64,000 nt of DNA from positions 496,001 through 560,000 of the forward strand of contig NZ_OY781091.1 in NCBI RefSeq assembly GCF_963676275.1, given 5' to 3'. The notes under the pieces were generated by a model. It was not told where the DNA came from. It worked only from the letters and a program-made list of their open reading frames with translations, and made no database searches. Origin of the DNA: an uncultured Cohaesibacter sp. (GTDB lineage Bacteria; Pseudomonadota; Alphaproteobacteria; Rhizobiales; Cohaesibacteraceae). Positions 18,250 to 27,973 of the stretch are shown here, in pieces. A program made the position numbers and the translations under genes. How positions within the stretch are numbered: position 1 is the first letter of the stretch; each line of letters opens with the position of its first letter.

Positions 18250-18279
18250 ACCATACCGGCATACTGCCATACTTGTCAA
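18250..18279 (-). promoter_or_regulatory. Promoter of the regulator-TRAP-uxuB operon
   Basis: On the minus strand TTGACA (18274-18279) is separated by 18 bp from TATGGT (18250-18255), placing initiation about 17 bp before the gene start. Three CATAC pentamers at 18252, 18260 and 18268, exactly 8 bp apart, overlap this promoter and may belong to an operator. Confidence 0.55.
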
Positions 18280-18385
18280 CCAGTCTTGGCTGTGATAGAG
18301 ATTGATATAACGCGGCAACCCGGCGCAGAGGCATTGAACCATATGGGCATTGCAGACGTCTCTAAAACGTCCGGTTACGCCAGCC

Positions 18386-18450
18386 ACATGTTCCAGACAC
18401 ATGTTTCAGTCATGTGTTTCCATCACATGTTTCTGGCCCGTGTTTCTGGT
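18386..18450. repeat. Five-unit 13-bp tandem repeat upstream of uxuA
   Basis: Units start at 18386, 18399, 18412, 18425 and 18438: ACATGTTCCAGAC, ACATGTTTCAGTC, ATGTGTTTCCATC, ACATGTTTCTGGC, CCGTGTTTCTGGT. The conserved part is ACATGTTTC. The array ends 53 bp before the uxuA start, inside the divergent control region. Confidence 0.85.
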
Positions 18451-18503
18451 TTCCAGTCTCTGGAGGCGAGGTACCAAGAGAATCATAATACGGGAGACAG
18501 CGA

Positions 18504-19712
18504 ATGCGTCAGACATGGCGGTGGTTCGGTCCACAGGATCGAGTAGGGATTGAGGATATGCTGCAAGCCGGAGTGGAAGGGGTCGTCAGTGCCCTGCATC
18601 ATATCCCCACCGGCGATGTCTGGAGCCCGGAGGAAATTGCTGCGCGCCAGCAGCTTATCGCCCACAAGCGGGACGGCTCACCTTCCGGTCTGGCCTGGGA
18701 GGTTGTCGAGAGCCTGCCCGTGTCCGAAGATATCAAGAAGCAGAAGGGCAACTGGCGCACCCATATCGAGAACTACAAGCGCAGCATGCACAATCTGGCA
18801 GCGGCCGGTATCGAGGTCATTTGCTACAATTTCATGCCGGTGCTGGACTGGACGCGGACCGATCTCACCTATCGCCTGCCGACCGGTGCCACCTGCATGC
18901 GCTTTGACTTGATCGACTTTGCCGCCTTTGATCTCTTCATTCTGAAACGCAAGGGGGCCAGCGAGGACTTCCCGCCAGAGGTGATCGAAGAGGCTAGGGC
19001 GCGCTTTGACCGTCTCGATGAAGCCGGACGTGACCTGCTGGCCGGATCGATCATCTATGGCCTGCCCGGAGATGCTGAAACGCCTTCGATGGATCGGGTC
19101 CGGGCCAATCTGGCCGAATATGACAATATCTCGCAGGATCAACTGCGCCGCCATTTCGTTGCCTTTCTTGAGGAAGTAGCCCCAGTTGCCCAGACCCTCG
19201 GTCTGCGTCTTTGCTGTCACCCCGATGATCCACCCTTCGGCCTGCTTGGCCTGCCGCGGATCATGTCCACCGAGGCCGACTATAAATATCTCATGGATGC
19301 GGTCGATATTCCGGCCAATGGCATCACCCTGTGTTCGGGCTCTCTGGGCGCGCGGCCGGACAATGATCTGCCCGGCATGATGAAACGGTTTGGTGACCGG
19401 GTCCATTTCCTGCATTTGCGCAATGTCGCCCTTGAAAGCGATGCGATCAAGGGCTCTTTCTACGAGTCCGAGCATCTGGGCGGGCATGTCGATATGGTTG
19501 CCCTGATGCAGGCCGCCCTTGATGAGGAAGCCAGACGCAAGCTGGAAGGCCGCAGTGACTGGTCGATACCGATGCGCCCTGATCATGGTCTTGATATTCT
19601 GGATGACCAGAAGCGCAAGGCCCAGCCCGGCTATCCGGCCATCGGGCGCCTCAAGGGGCTTGCCGAATTGCGCGGCATCATGGTGGCCCTGCAACATGGT
19701 CAGCATGCCTGA
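18504..19712 (+). CDS. uxuA: D-mannonate dehydratase
   Basis: The 402-residue enzyme converts D-mannonate to 2-keto-3-deoxy-D-gluconate. The N-terminal MRQTWRWFGPQDRVGIEDM and GVVSALHHIPTGDVWSPEEI are diagnostic of UxuA, as are the metal-binding stretch LRLCCHPDDPPFGLLGLPRI, the CSGSLGARPDNDL loop and the C-terminal IPMRPDHGLDILDDQ. The length equals that of the family. The ATG has CGGGAG in front. It is divergent from the regulator operon and precedes a terminator, so it is probably monocistronic. Confidence 0.96.
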   Translation: MRQTWRWFGPQDRVGIEDMLQAGVEGVVSALHHIPTGDVWSPEEIAARQQLIAHKRDGSPSGLAWEVVESLPVSEDIKKQKGNWRTHIENYKRSMHNLAAAGIEVICYNFMPVLDWTRTDLTYRLPTGATCMRFDLIDFAAFDLFILKRKGASEDFPPEVIEEARARFDRLDEAGRDLLAGSIIYGLPGDAETPSMDRVRANLAEYDNISQDQLRRHFVAFLEEVAPVAQTLGLRLCCHPDDPPFGLLGLPRIMSTEADYKYLMDAVDIPANGITLCSGSLGARPDNDLPGMMKRFGDRVHFLHLRNVALESDAIKGSFYESEHLGGHVDMVALMQAALDEEARRKLEGRSDWSIPMRPDHGLDILDDQKRKAQPGYPAIGRLKGLAELRGIMVALQHGQHA

Positions 19713-19783
19713 AGGCATATGGCAGATGCGCCAATGCAGATGCGCCAAAAAGGCTGCATCCACAAGGATAATGGAAGCAAACT

Positions 19784-19810
19784 GGGTCGCCTCTTGGCGG
19801 CCCTTCTTTT
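19784..19810 (+). terminator. Rho-independent terminator of uxuA
   Basis: The stem GGGTCGCC/GGCGGCCC has a TCTT loop followed by TTCTTTT. Just upstream is a 13-bp direct duplication (GCAGATGCGCCAA at 19722 and 19736). Confidence 0.75.
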
Positions 19811-19948
19811 ATGCGGGCGAGCCTATTTCCTTTCTCTCCTCATATTATCGTGAGAATCTCTGGTCCCTGTTGACTCTGCCCCCCGCGATACGCTCTTGTG
19901 CGGGCAAAAAAAGCGAGTGAAAACAAACCAGCAAGAAGGAAAACAATC

Positions 19949-21127
19949 GTGCCCCCGGTCGATAGCATGGAACATCACGCGTTAGGACATCTGGAGGTCG
20001 GATTTGACATTCCCGCCCGCCCCGGCATGAAAGAGTCTGAAATCCAGACCCCTTGCCTCATTCTTGACCTTGATGCCCTGGAAAATAACATCCGGAAAAT
20101 GGGAGCCTTCATCAAGGCTCATGGCATGCGCCACCGGCTGCATGCCAAGATGCACAAGTCCGTTGATATTGCACTGTTGCAGATGGAACTGGGCGGCGCT
20201 TGCGGCATTTGCTGCCAGAAGGTGTCCGAGGCGGAAGTCTTTGCCCGTGCTGGCTTTACCGATCTGCTGATCTCCAATCAGGTGCGCGATCCGCACAAGA
20301 TAGACCGCCTCGCCAGTCTGCCAAAGCTGGGCGCACGCACCATCGTCTGCCTTGATGCTCTGGACAATGTCGCCGAGCTGTCCGCAGCAGCCTACAGCCA
20401 TGAAACAGAGATTGAATGTCTTATCGAGATTGATTGCGGCGCAGGGCGTTGCGGTGTGAGCGAGCCGCAACAGGTGCTCGAACTGGCCCACGCAATCAAG
20501 GGCGCGCAGGGGCTCAGATTTACCGGGCTTCAGGCCTATCAGGGCTCGATGCAGCATCTGCCTGACTATGAACAGCGCAAGGCAAAAATCGATGCCGCTG
20601 TTGCCATGGTCCGGCAATGTCTGGCGCTGCTGCAAAGGGAAGAATTCGAATGCGACATTGTCGGTGGCGGAGGCACCGGCTCCTATTATTTTGAATCCGC
20701 CTCCGGGGTTTATAACGAGCTGCAATGCGGCTCCTATGCCTTCATGGATGCCGACTATGGCCGCATTCTGGATGAAAATGGCAGGCGCATTGATGAGGGC
20801 GAGTGGCAGAATGCACTATTCCTGCTCACATCGGTGATGAGCCATGTCAAGGCGGACCGGGCAATAGTCGATGCGGGCCTGAAGGTGCAATCGGTCGATA
20901 GCGGCCTGCCTGTCGTCTTTGGCCGTGATGATGTCACCTATCTGGAATGCTCGGACGAGCATGGCACGATTGCCGATCCGGCAGGTGTCCTGAAAATCAA
21001 TGAAAGGCTCCGCCTCGTGCCGGGGCATTGCGACCCGACCTGCAATATCCATGACTGGTATGTGGGCGTGCGTCAGGGCATCGTCGAATGCCTCTGGCCG
21101 GTCTCCGCCCGTGGCAAGGCCTTCTAG
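19949..21127 (+). CDS. D-threonine aldolase-like PLP enzyme (DSD1 family)
   Basis: The 392-residue enzyme belongs to the alanine-racemase-fold group that includes metal-dependent D-threonine aldolase, 3-hydroxy-D-aspartate aldolase and D-serine dehydratase. The PLP lysine is in HRLHAKMHKS. The glycine-rich phosphate loop is VGGGGTGSYYFE, and the metal site is PGHCDPTCNIHDWY. These enzymes cleave beta-hydroxy-D-amino acids to glycine and an aldehyde, or dehydrate them. The start is the GTG at 19949, because AAGAAGGA sits 8 bp upstream; an earlier in-frame GTG at 19898 lacks such a site. It converges on the sigma-54 activator gene with 22 bp between them. Whether it serves the neighbouring pathway is unknown. 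Confidence 0.87.
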   Translation: MPPVDSMEHHALGHLEVGFDIPARPGMKESEIQTPCLILDLDALENNIRKMGAFIKAHGMRHRLHAKMHKSVDIALLQMELGGACGICCQKVSEAEVFARAGFTDLLISNQVRDPHKIDRLASLPKLGARTIVCLDALDNVAELSAAAYSHETEIECLIEIDCGAGRCGVSEPQQVLELAHAIKGAQGLRFTGLQAYQGSMQHLPDYEQRKAKIDAAVAMVRQCLALLQREEFECDIVGGGGTGSYYFESASGVYNELQCGSYAFMDADYGRILDENGRRIDEGEWQNALFLLTSVMSHVKADRAIVDAGLKVQSVDSGLPVVFGRDDVTYLECSDEHGTIADPAGVLKINERLRLVPGHCDPTCNIHDWYVGVRQGIVECLWPVSARGKAF

Positions 21128-21149
21128 GAGCGGCTCTGGCCAGCCTTGA

Positions 21150-23063
21150 TTAATGCGGCAAGGTGCCTTGCGCCTTGCTGTCCTTGCCCAGCCAGCGTTT
21201 GACCGTGTTGCGATCAATCGAAAGTCGCTGCGCGGTTTTGGTGATGTTGCAATTTTCCTGCTTGAAAATCTGGTTGACCTTGGCTGCGATCATCTCGTCA
21301 AGGCTTCCCCCTTCCAGAAGGCTGTCCATTTCATCCGGACTGCCCGATATCCGCCCCATATGATGGCTTTGCGATGACAGCAGCGGCGTGTCGAAATCAT
21401 GCAGGCTTTGCAGGGTGGCAAATTTCTCGGCGCAATTCTCCAGCTCGCGCACATTGCCCGGCCAGCTATGCTGCCGCAATTCCCGCCGCAGCTTTCCCGA
21501 CAGGGGCGGAACGGGAATGGACTGCATCTTGCACGCTTTCTCCAGAAACCGGCTGAACAGAAGCTCCGGATCCCCCTTGCGTTCGCGCAAGGGCGGAATG
21601 GTCAGGTCAAGTACATTGAGGCGATAGAACAGGTCCGCTCGCAGTCTCCCGGCCCTGATGGCCTGTAGCGGATTTTTGTTGGTAGCGGCTATGATGCGCA
21701 CCTTGATCGGAATGACCTTGTTGTCACCGATCCGCATGATCTCCCCCGTTTGCAGCGCCCGCAACAGCTTGGCCTGCAAAAAGACATCCATCTCTGTCAG
21801 TTCATCAAGGAACAATGTGCCTTCATGGGCCAGTTCGAACAGGCCGATCTTGCCAGACCGCGAGGCCCCTGTAAAAGCCCCCGGCGCATAGCCGAACAAC
21901 TCGCTTTCGAGAAGATTGCCCGGCAGCGCGGCACAGTTGACCGCCACAAACGGGCCGTTGGAAAGCTTTCCCGCATTATGGATCGACTGGGCGAACAGCT
22001 CCTTGCCGGTGCCGGTTTCTCCCTCGATCATGATGTTGCTGGCCGTATGGCTGTAGAGCTGCGCCATCTCCACCAGCCGCTTCATCTCCTGACAGTGATA
22101 AAGGATATTGCTGAAGGTATATTTGGCATAAAAGCCGCTTTCGCTGAGCTTCTTGCGGATGAGATTTCCCGCATCCTGAATCTTCTGGATCGGTTGGAAG
22201 AGAATGACGGCGGCATTGTCGGAAAATTTCTCCGATGAGACAGGGATATGATCCAGCGCCAGCTTGTCGTCATGACAGGTGACCAGCATGTTGCGCACAT
22301 GGCTTTTCTTGCGGAAGGCCTTGCTGAGTTCGGGGCTGTCGAAGAAACTGGCGATCTGCGCGCCGAGCAGGTCATCTCTGGACTGGGCCAGTATCGTGCA
22401 ACCCTGCTTGTTGATTTCCTCTATCCGCCCCTCGCCATTGACCAGAACCGCACCGTCCCGCGTGCAGTCCAGAACGGTTTCGAGCTTTTTCTCGGCCATG
22501 AAATAGCGATTGAGATTCTTGTAGACCAGCATCGCGCGCTCAAAGGCGTCAACGATGGTTTCCATGCTGGATTCGATGAGATAGGCGTTAAGGCCCTTGG
22601 ATTTTGCCCATTGAAAGGCCACCGCATCGCCAATGACCACATCCGGCTTCCATTGCACCAGAGTGTCCATGCTTTCCTGAAAGCTTTCCTTCTCGCGCAA
22701 TTCGAAGCTGCGATAATTGCGCGACAGGATGGTGCAGATCGGCGAGACCAGATTGATCAGCGGCGCAAAGCCGACAATGCCGATCCGCGTTGTCTCCGTC
22801 GTCTCCTTATAGACAAAGGCGAGGGTGCGCTGAACGGAGGCTTCGACCTCGATCACCTCGACATTGAGCGCCTTGCGGATAAGGCGGGCCGTTCCACCGC
22901 GGCTGATGATGATCTTGGCCCCTTCATCCAGCGCCTGCTTGGCCGCCTTCACCCCCTGATGCAAATCGCCCAGATAGGCTTTGGCCGGATAGTTGGATGT
23001 GTCGATGATGCTCTGCGCCTTGATGCGGATCTGCTCGAACGGCGCGATAAACGCGATAACCAT
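21150..23063 (-). CDS. Sigma-54-dependent activator with PrpR-type sensor domain
   Basis: The 637-residue regulator has four parts. An N-terminal PrpR_N sensor (about 1-180) is followed by a PAS domain (about 190-300, [20 protein letters not shown]). An AAA+ ATPase then has Walker A GETGTGKE near 345, GAFTGA near 394 and Walker B GTLFLDE. A C-terminal Fis-type helix-turn-helix ([20 protein letters not shown]) ends the protein. The intact GAFTGA loop means that it can remodel sigma-54 polymerase. PrpR_N domains bind small organic acids (2-methylcitrate in PrpR). The ATG at 23063 has GGGAGAT before it; 19 extra in-frame codons upstream are unlikely to be used. It faces the sigma-54 promoter of the ABC operon. 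Confidence 0.93.
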   Translation of the reverse strand: MVIAFIAPFEQIRIKAQSIIDTSNYPAKAYLGDLHQGVKAAKQALDEGAKIIISRGGTARLIRKALNVEVIEVEASVQRTLAFVYKETTETTRIGIVGFAPLINLVSPICTILSRNYRSFELREKESFQESMDTLVQWKPDVVIGDAVAFQWAKSKGLNAYLIESSMETIVDAFERAMLVYKNLNRYFMAEKKLETVLDCTRDGAVLVNGEGRIEEINKQGCTILAQSRDDLLGAQIASFFDSPELSKAFRKKSHVRNMLVTCHDDKLALDHIPVSSEKFSDNAAVILFQPIQKIQDAGNLIRKKLSESGFYAKYTFSNILYHCQEMKRLVEMAQLYSHTASNIMIEGETGTGKELFAQSIHNAGKLSNGPFVAVNCAALPGNLLESELFGYAPGAFTGASRSGKIGLFELAHEGTLFLDELTEMDVFLQAKLLRALQTGEIMRIGDNKVIPIKVRIIAATNKNPLQAIRAGRLRADLFYRLNVLDLTIPPLRERKGDPELLFSRFLEKACKMQSIPVPPLSGKLRRELRQHSWPGNVRELENCAEKFATLQSLHDFDTPLLSSQSHHMGRISGSPDEMDSLLEGGSLDEMIAAKVNQIFKQENCNITKTAQRLSIDRNTVKRWLGKDSKAQGTLPH

Positions 23064-23128
23064 GACCTGATCTCCCCCCTGGTCGGGCAGGAGTATGCGG
23101 ACCGATGAGAGGAAATGCAACGAACGGG

Positions 23129-23145
23129 TGATGCGTTATGCATCA
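23129..23145. promoter_or_regulatory. Candidate upstream activating site for the sigma-54 activator
   Basis: TGATGC-GTTAT-GCATCA is a perfect 6-5-6 inverted repeat about 90 bp upstream of the -24 element, the usual distance for an enhancer-binding-protein site. Confidence 0.5.
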
Positions 23146-23232
23146 ACAATTAGTGCAAATCAACACAGCGCCCTCTCAGGTGAATTTCTTACACCAAAAA
23201 ATAAATATCTATATTTCAATTACTTATTTCGG

Positions 23233-23248
23233 TGGCATGCGAATTGCA
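23233..23248 (+). promoter_or_regulatory. Sigma-54 (-24/-12) promoter of the Dpp-type operon
   Basis: TGGCATG-CGAA-TTGCA matches the sigma-54 consensus TGGCAYR-N4-TTGCW at every defined position. Initiation would be near 23258, giving a leader of about 59 nt before the binding-protein gene. The divergent gene encodes a sigma-54 activator. Confidence 0.85.
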
Positions 23249-23316
23249 AAATTTTCGTTAAGGCGCACCAAGAACGCCATTGCATAGAGAAAGTTGAAAT
23301 GAGAGGAGACAACTAC

Positions 23317-24936
23317 ATGAAAAAGGATCTTTTCAAAGTCCTTTTGCTCGGGCTCGCAGTGCTCGGGCTGACACCGCTGCAAGGCGGTCCGGCATCGGCC
23401 GAAGGTGGTCAGGTGCTCAACATCGCCCATCCCGTTCTGCAGCAGAACTGGTCGCCCCTTCAGGGAGGAGGACACGCAGCGCGCTGGCAATCTCTTAGCT
23501 GGGCTGCACCAATGTATTTCGACAAGGACGGCAAGCTGACCCCTTACGTTCTTTCAAGCGTCGAGTCCGATGACAGCTATGTCAACTGGATCCTGCATGT
23601 GAATCCGGATGCCGTCTGGTCTGATGGCTCCAAGATTACCGCTGAAGACGTGGTTGGCACATGGAATCTGTCCGCCCGTCCGGCAACCAAACATGCCCGC
23701 GTCAATCTGTTTCTGGGTGGCGTGGAAGGCTTCAACGATGTTGTCGTCGGCAACGCAAAGGACATGACCGGTCTGAGTATTGCGGATGAAGCAACCGTGA
23801 CCGTCAAGCTGGCCAGTGCCGATCCGATCTTTGATCAGAAAATCGCCACAGCCCTGATCGCTCCGGTCAAGATTTCTCAGGCTCAGGACGAGAATGGCAA
23901 TGAAAAATCCGACTGGTGGATGCCGCAGAATGGTGTCGTCGTTTCCGGTCCCTTCATGCCTGAAACCATGGATCTTGACCAAGGCATCCTGACCCTTGTT
24001 CCAAACCCGAATTTCTTCGGCCCGAAACCGAAACTGGAAAAAATCGTCCTGACGACGGTTGCTGATGCCAGCACTGCAACGCTGATGCTCAAGCGCGGCA
24101 CGATGGATGCCCATACCGAGCTCATCACACCAACCATCATTCAGGATCTTGGCGCAGATTTCCTTGGCGGCCCGGCACTGGCCAAAGGTCAGCAATTCTG
24201 GATCAACGCCAAGAAACCTCCAATGGATGACATCAATGTCCGCAAGGCTTTGATCATGTCGGTCAATCCTGAAGAGCTGGCTCTCGCCGCTTTCCCGGAT
24301 GGCCCCTTCACGGCAGCAAGCCAGATCCTCAACAAGGTACCCGGCGTCGATCCGGATTTTGAAAAATATCCATATGATCCCGAAGCTGCCAAGGCTGCAC
24401 TGGCCGCATCCAAATACAAGGATGCCAACCGCCTGCCGAAAATCATGTTTGTCGGTATTTCCACCCCGACCCATGAAGCCGCTGCCCAGTATATAGCTGA
24501 ACAATGGCGCAAGATCCTCGGCATTCAGGGCATCGAAATGAAACCTGCCATCGAAACCTATTCCGGCCCGGACCAGAAGAGCGTTCAGATCTTCCGTGAC
24601 GATGTCGGCACACGCGTTCCCGATGCGGTTTCCTACCTGATGGGCTCGATCCATTCGCAGTCCGGTAACGCCCGCAACAAACTGGGCGGTTACGAAAATG
24701 CCAAGATTGATGCCATGTTGGATGAAGCATCCGTCAAGGGTGTGAAGGACCCTGACCGCATCAAGCTTGCGCAGGAAGCACAGCGTCTCTTCCGTGAAGA
24801 CTGGACCTACATTCCTTACTATTACGACGTGATGTCGAAATGGGCCATGCCTTGGGTCCTCAATTTCGACAAGAATGATGACTGGCAAGTCATCGAGCCA
24901 TGGAATGTAACAATCGACGAAGCAAAACGTCCGTAA
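23317..24936 (+). CDS. Periplasmic binding protein of a peptide/opine/sugar ABC importer (SBP_bac_5)
   Basis: The 539-residue protein has a signal peptide (MKKDLFKVLLLGLAVLGL, cleavage near ASA-EG, residue 29). It shows the cluster C fold of DppA/OppA proteins (AVWSDGSKITAEDVVGTWNL, DDINVRKALIMSVNPEELAL, FREDWTYIPYYYDV). Members carry di- and oligopeptides, nickel, opines, cello-oligosaccharides or sialic acid (Haemophilus ducreyi SatA is of this family). GAGAGGAG precedes the ATG. It heads the sigma-54-driven operon and is separated from the permease genes by a hairpin. Confidence 0.92.
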   Translation: MKKDLFKVLLLGLAVLGLTPLQGGPASAEGGQVLNIAHPVLQQNWSPLQGGGHAARWQSLSWAAPMYFDKDGKLTPYVLSSVESDDSYVNWILHVNPDAVWSDGSKITAEDVVGTWNLSARPATKHARVNLFLGGVEGFNDVVVGNAKDMTGLSIADEATVTVKLASADPIFDQKIATALIAPVKISQAQDENGNEKSDWWMPQNGVVVSGPFMPETMDLDQGILTLVPNPNFFGPKPKLEKIVLTTVADASTATLMLKRGTMDAHTELITPTIIQDLGADFLGGPALAKGQQFWINAKKPPMDDINVRKALIMSVNPEELALAAFPDGPFTAASQILNKVPGVDPDFEKYPYDPEAAKAALAASKYKDANRLPKIMFVGISTPTHEAAAQYIAEQWRKILGIQGIEMKPAIETYSGPDQKSVQIFRDDVGTRVPDAVSYLMGSIHSQSGNARNKLGGYENAKIDAMLDEASVKGVKDPDRIKLAQEAQRLFREDWTYIPYYYDVMSKWAMPWVLNFDKNDDWQVIEPWNVTIDEAKRP

Positions 24937-24950
24937 AGGACGGCGAACCT

Positions 24951-24987
24951 GGACGGGTCGTGGTGGTCTCACTTCCCGTCCCTTTTT
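24951..24987 (+). terminator. Attenuator-like terminator after the binding-protein gene
   Basis: GGACGGG (24951-24957) pairs with CCCGTCC (24975-24981), followed by CTTTTT. The permease genes follow at 25013, so it probably trims rather than stops transcription. Confidence 0.65.
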
Positions 24988-25012
24988 CCCGAATTCGCAA
25001 GGATGACTTGAT

Positions 25013-25969
25013 ATGGGACGCTACATCTTATTCCGACTTCTGAAGTGGATTCCCTCGGTTTTTATTCTTCTTCTGTTGATCTACGCTCTCGTGTTCTTTG
25101 GGGCAGGCGATCCGATCAAGCTTATCTTCCTGCAGGCACCGGGCGATGTCGCCTATGATCCGGACAGAGTGGAAGCCATCAGGGATGCCGCGGGCCTGAA
25201 CCGGCCGTTTCTGGTTCAGTTCATGGATTATCTGGTCAATATCATGCACGGAAATTTCGGCAACTCGCTGGTTTCCGGTCGCTCGGTCAACTCGATGATC
25301 AGCGCAGCGCTTCCGGTAACCCTCAAACTGGGCCTTACCGCGATTTTCCTGCTCTCGGTCGTCGGCATCATTCTGGGCGTGATTGCCGCGCTCAACCAGA
25401 ACAAGCTGCTGGACAATCTCATCGTCGGCTTTGCCCTGATCGTCTGGGGCATTCCGGTCTTTGTTGCCGGTCCGCTGATCATCGTCTTTCTGGTGCTGGT
25501 CATGGATATGGACGTGCCCTATGGCTGGAGCGGTCTGCTCAGTTTCAAGGTGATCGTGCCGCTGCTGGTGCTGGGGCTCAATCCCATGGCCCTGATCATT
25601 CGTCAGGCCCGCGCCGGTGTGCTTGAAGTGCTCAGCGAAGATTATGTACGCACGGCCCGCGCCAAGGGCATTCCGCACTATCAGGTGGTGGTCAAGCATA
25701 TCATGCGGCCAGTGCTGACCCCGGTGGTCAGCCAGATCGGCCTGCTGATCATCGCCACGCTCAACAATTCCATTCTCATCGAAAAGGTCTTCGGGCTGCC
25801 CGGCCTTGGCCGTCTCACCGAAACCGCGATCAAATCCTCCGACTATCCGGTCATTCTGGCGATCGTGCTGATTTTCTCGACGGTGGTCATGGCTTCCAAC
25901 CTGCTGGTTGATATTTCCTATCCGCTGCTTGACCCCCGCGCCGCAGCCAAAAAGACAGGAGACGAATAA
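25013..25969 (+). CDS. ABC transporter permease, DppB type
   Basis: The 318-residue protein has six helices. It begins MGRYILFRLLKWIPSVFILL, the standard DppB/OppB N-terminus, and has the ATPase-docking loop DYVRTARAKGIPHYQVVVKH. It pairs with the DppC-type subunit, whose start overlaps its stop codon (TAATG). AAGGA precedes the ATG at good spacing. Confidence 0.94.
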   Translation: MGRYILFRLLKWIPSVFILLLLIYALVFFGAGDPIKLIFLQAPGDVAYDPDRVEAIRDAAGLNRPFLVQFMDYLVNIMHGNFGNSLVSGRSVNSMISAALPVTLKLGLTAIFLLSVVGIILGVIAALNQNKLLDNLIVGFALIVWGIPVFVAGPLIIVFLVLVMDMDVPYGWSGLLSFKVIVPLLVLGLNPMALIIRQARAGVLEVLSEDYVRTARAKGIPHYQVVVKHIMRPVLTPVVSQIGLLIIATLNNSILIEKVFGLPGLGRLTETAIKSSDYPVILAIVLIFSTVVMASNLLVDISYPLLDPRAAAKKTGDE

Positions 25970-26922
25970 TGACGGACAACACGCTTGATCTCCAACAGGA
26001 AGAAAAGCAATTCAGTCTGGCCAAGGATGCCTTTGACCGGCTGGTTGCCAACAAGCTCGCCTTGCTGGGCATGTTGCTGGTGCTGTTCCTGTTTTTCATC
26101 GCCATTTTCGGCCCCTATATCACGCCCTATGACTTTCTCTCGCAGGATCTCATGGCGCGCAATCAGGCGCCATCCTGGACACATTGGTTTGGCACCGATG
26201 ATCTGGGGCGCGACATCATGAGCCGGGTGATCTATGGCGCACGAACCGCCGTCATCGTGGCTTTCTCGACCACCTTGCTGAGCCTGATCATCGGCATCTT
26301 CATGGGCTCGCTGGGCGGCTATTTCGGTGGCAAGATCGACGCCTTCATCGTCTGGCTGATCGATATCACCATGTCTGTGCCATCTCTGCTGCTGGTGATC
26401 GTCATCAACGTCTCCATGAAGCCACGGCTGGTCAACTGGATGGACGAGCAGTTTCTGCTGACCGGCAATGCCTTCTACCGCAACACCATTCTGGTGGATT
26501 TCGTGCTGGTCTTCGGTTCTCTGGCGCTGATCAAATGGCCCAAGGCTGCCCGCATCATCCGCGGTCAGATCATGTCGGTGCGCAACAAGAATTATGTGCT
26601 CGCCGCCGAGGCCATTGGCGTGCCAACAGCCAAGATCGTCTGGAAATATGTCATTCCCAATTCCATCGGCCCGATCATCGTCTATATCAGCGCCGCTCTT
26701 GGGGAAGCCATGGTCTTTGAATCCTCCTTCTCCTTCCTTGGTGTCGGCGTGCGTCCTCCAATCCCCAGTTGGGGCAACATGATCTCGGACGGATTGCGCG
26801 TCTGGCAGCTCTATCCGCACATTCTTGCAGCGCCTGCCGCAGTGCTTGCGTTGGTCACCATAGCCTTCAGTTTCCTTGGCGACGGCCTCAACGATGCGCT
26901 CAACCCGCGGCAATGGAAATAG
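25969..26922 (+). CDS. ABC transporter permease, DppC type
   Basis: The 317-residue protein has a cytosolic N-terminal arm and six helices. Family features are HWFGTDDLGRDIMSRVIYGA, the docking loop NKNYVLAAEAIGVPTAKIVW, and the C-terminal SFLGDGLNDALNPRQWK. An unusually long loop between helices (about residues 143-180, MKPRLVNWMDEQFLLTGNAF) exceeds that of typical DppC and may reflect the substrate. Coupled by overlap to the preceding gene. Confidence 0.93.
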   Translation: MTDNTLDLQQEEKQFSLAKDAFDRLVANKLALLGMLLVLFLFFIAIFGPYITPYDFLSQDLMARNQAPSWTHWFGTDDLGRDIMSRVIYGARTAVIVAFSTTLLSLIIGIFMGSLGGYFGGKIDAFIVWLIDITMSVPSLLLVIVINVSMKPRLVNWMDEQFLLTGNAFYRNTILVDFVLVFGSLALIKWPKAARIIRGQIMSVRNKNYVLAAEAIGVPTAKIVWKYVIPNSIGPIIVYISAALGEAMVFESSFSFLGVGVRPPIPSWGNMISDGLRVWQLYPHILAAPAAVLALVTIAFSFLGDGLNDALNPRQWK

Positions 26923-26953
26923 AGAAACAACGAACAGCTAAAGGGAGGGCGCT

Positions 26954-27969
<1,016 letters not shown>

Positions 27970-27973
<4 letters not shown>

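Noticed and set aside
18386-18450. CRISPR-like or coding repeat
   Set aside because: Thirteen-bp contiguous units without spacers; the period is not a multiple of three and no gene spans the array.
23554-24972. 472-codon minus-strand open frame opposite the Dpp-type binding-protein gene
   Set aside because: It is an antisense shadow; the plus strand has a signal peptide, family motifs and a ribosome-binding site, while the minus frame shows no recognisable domain.
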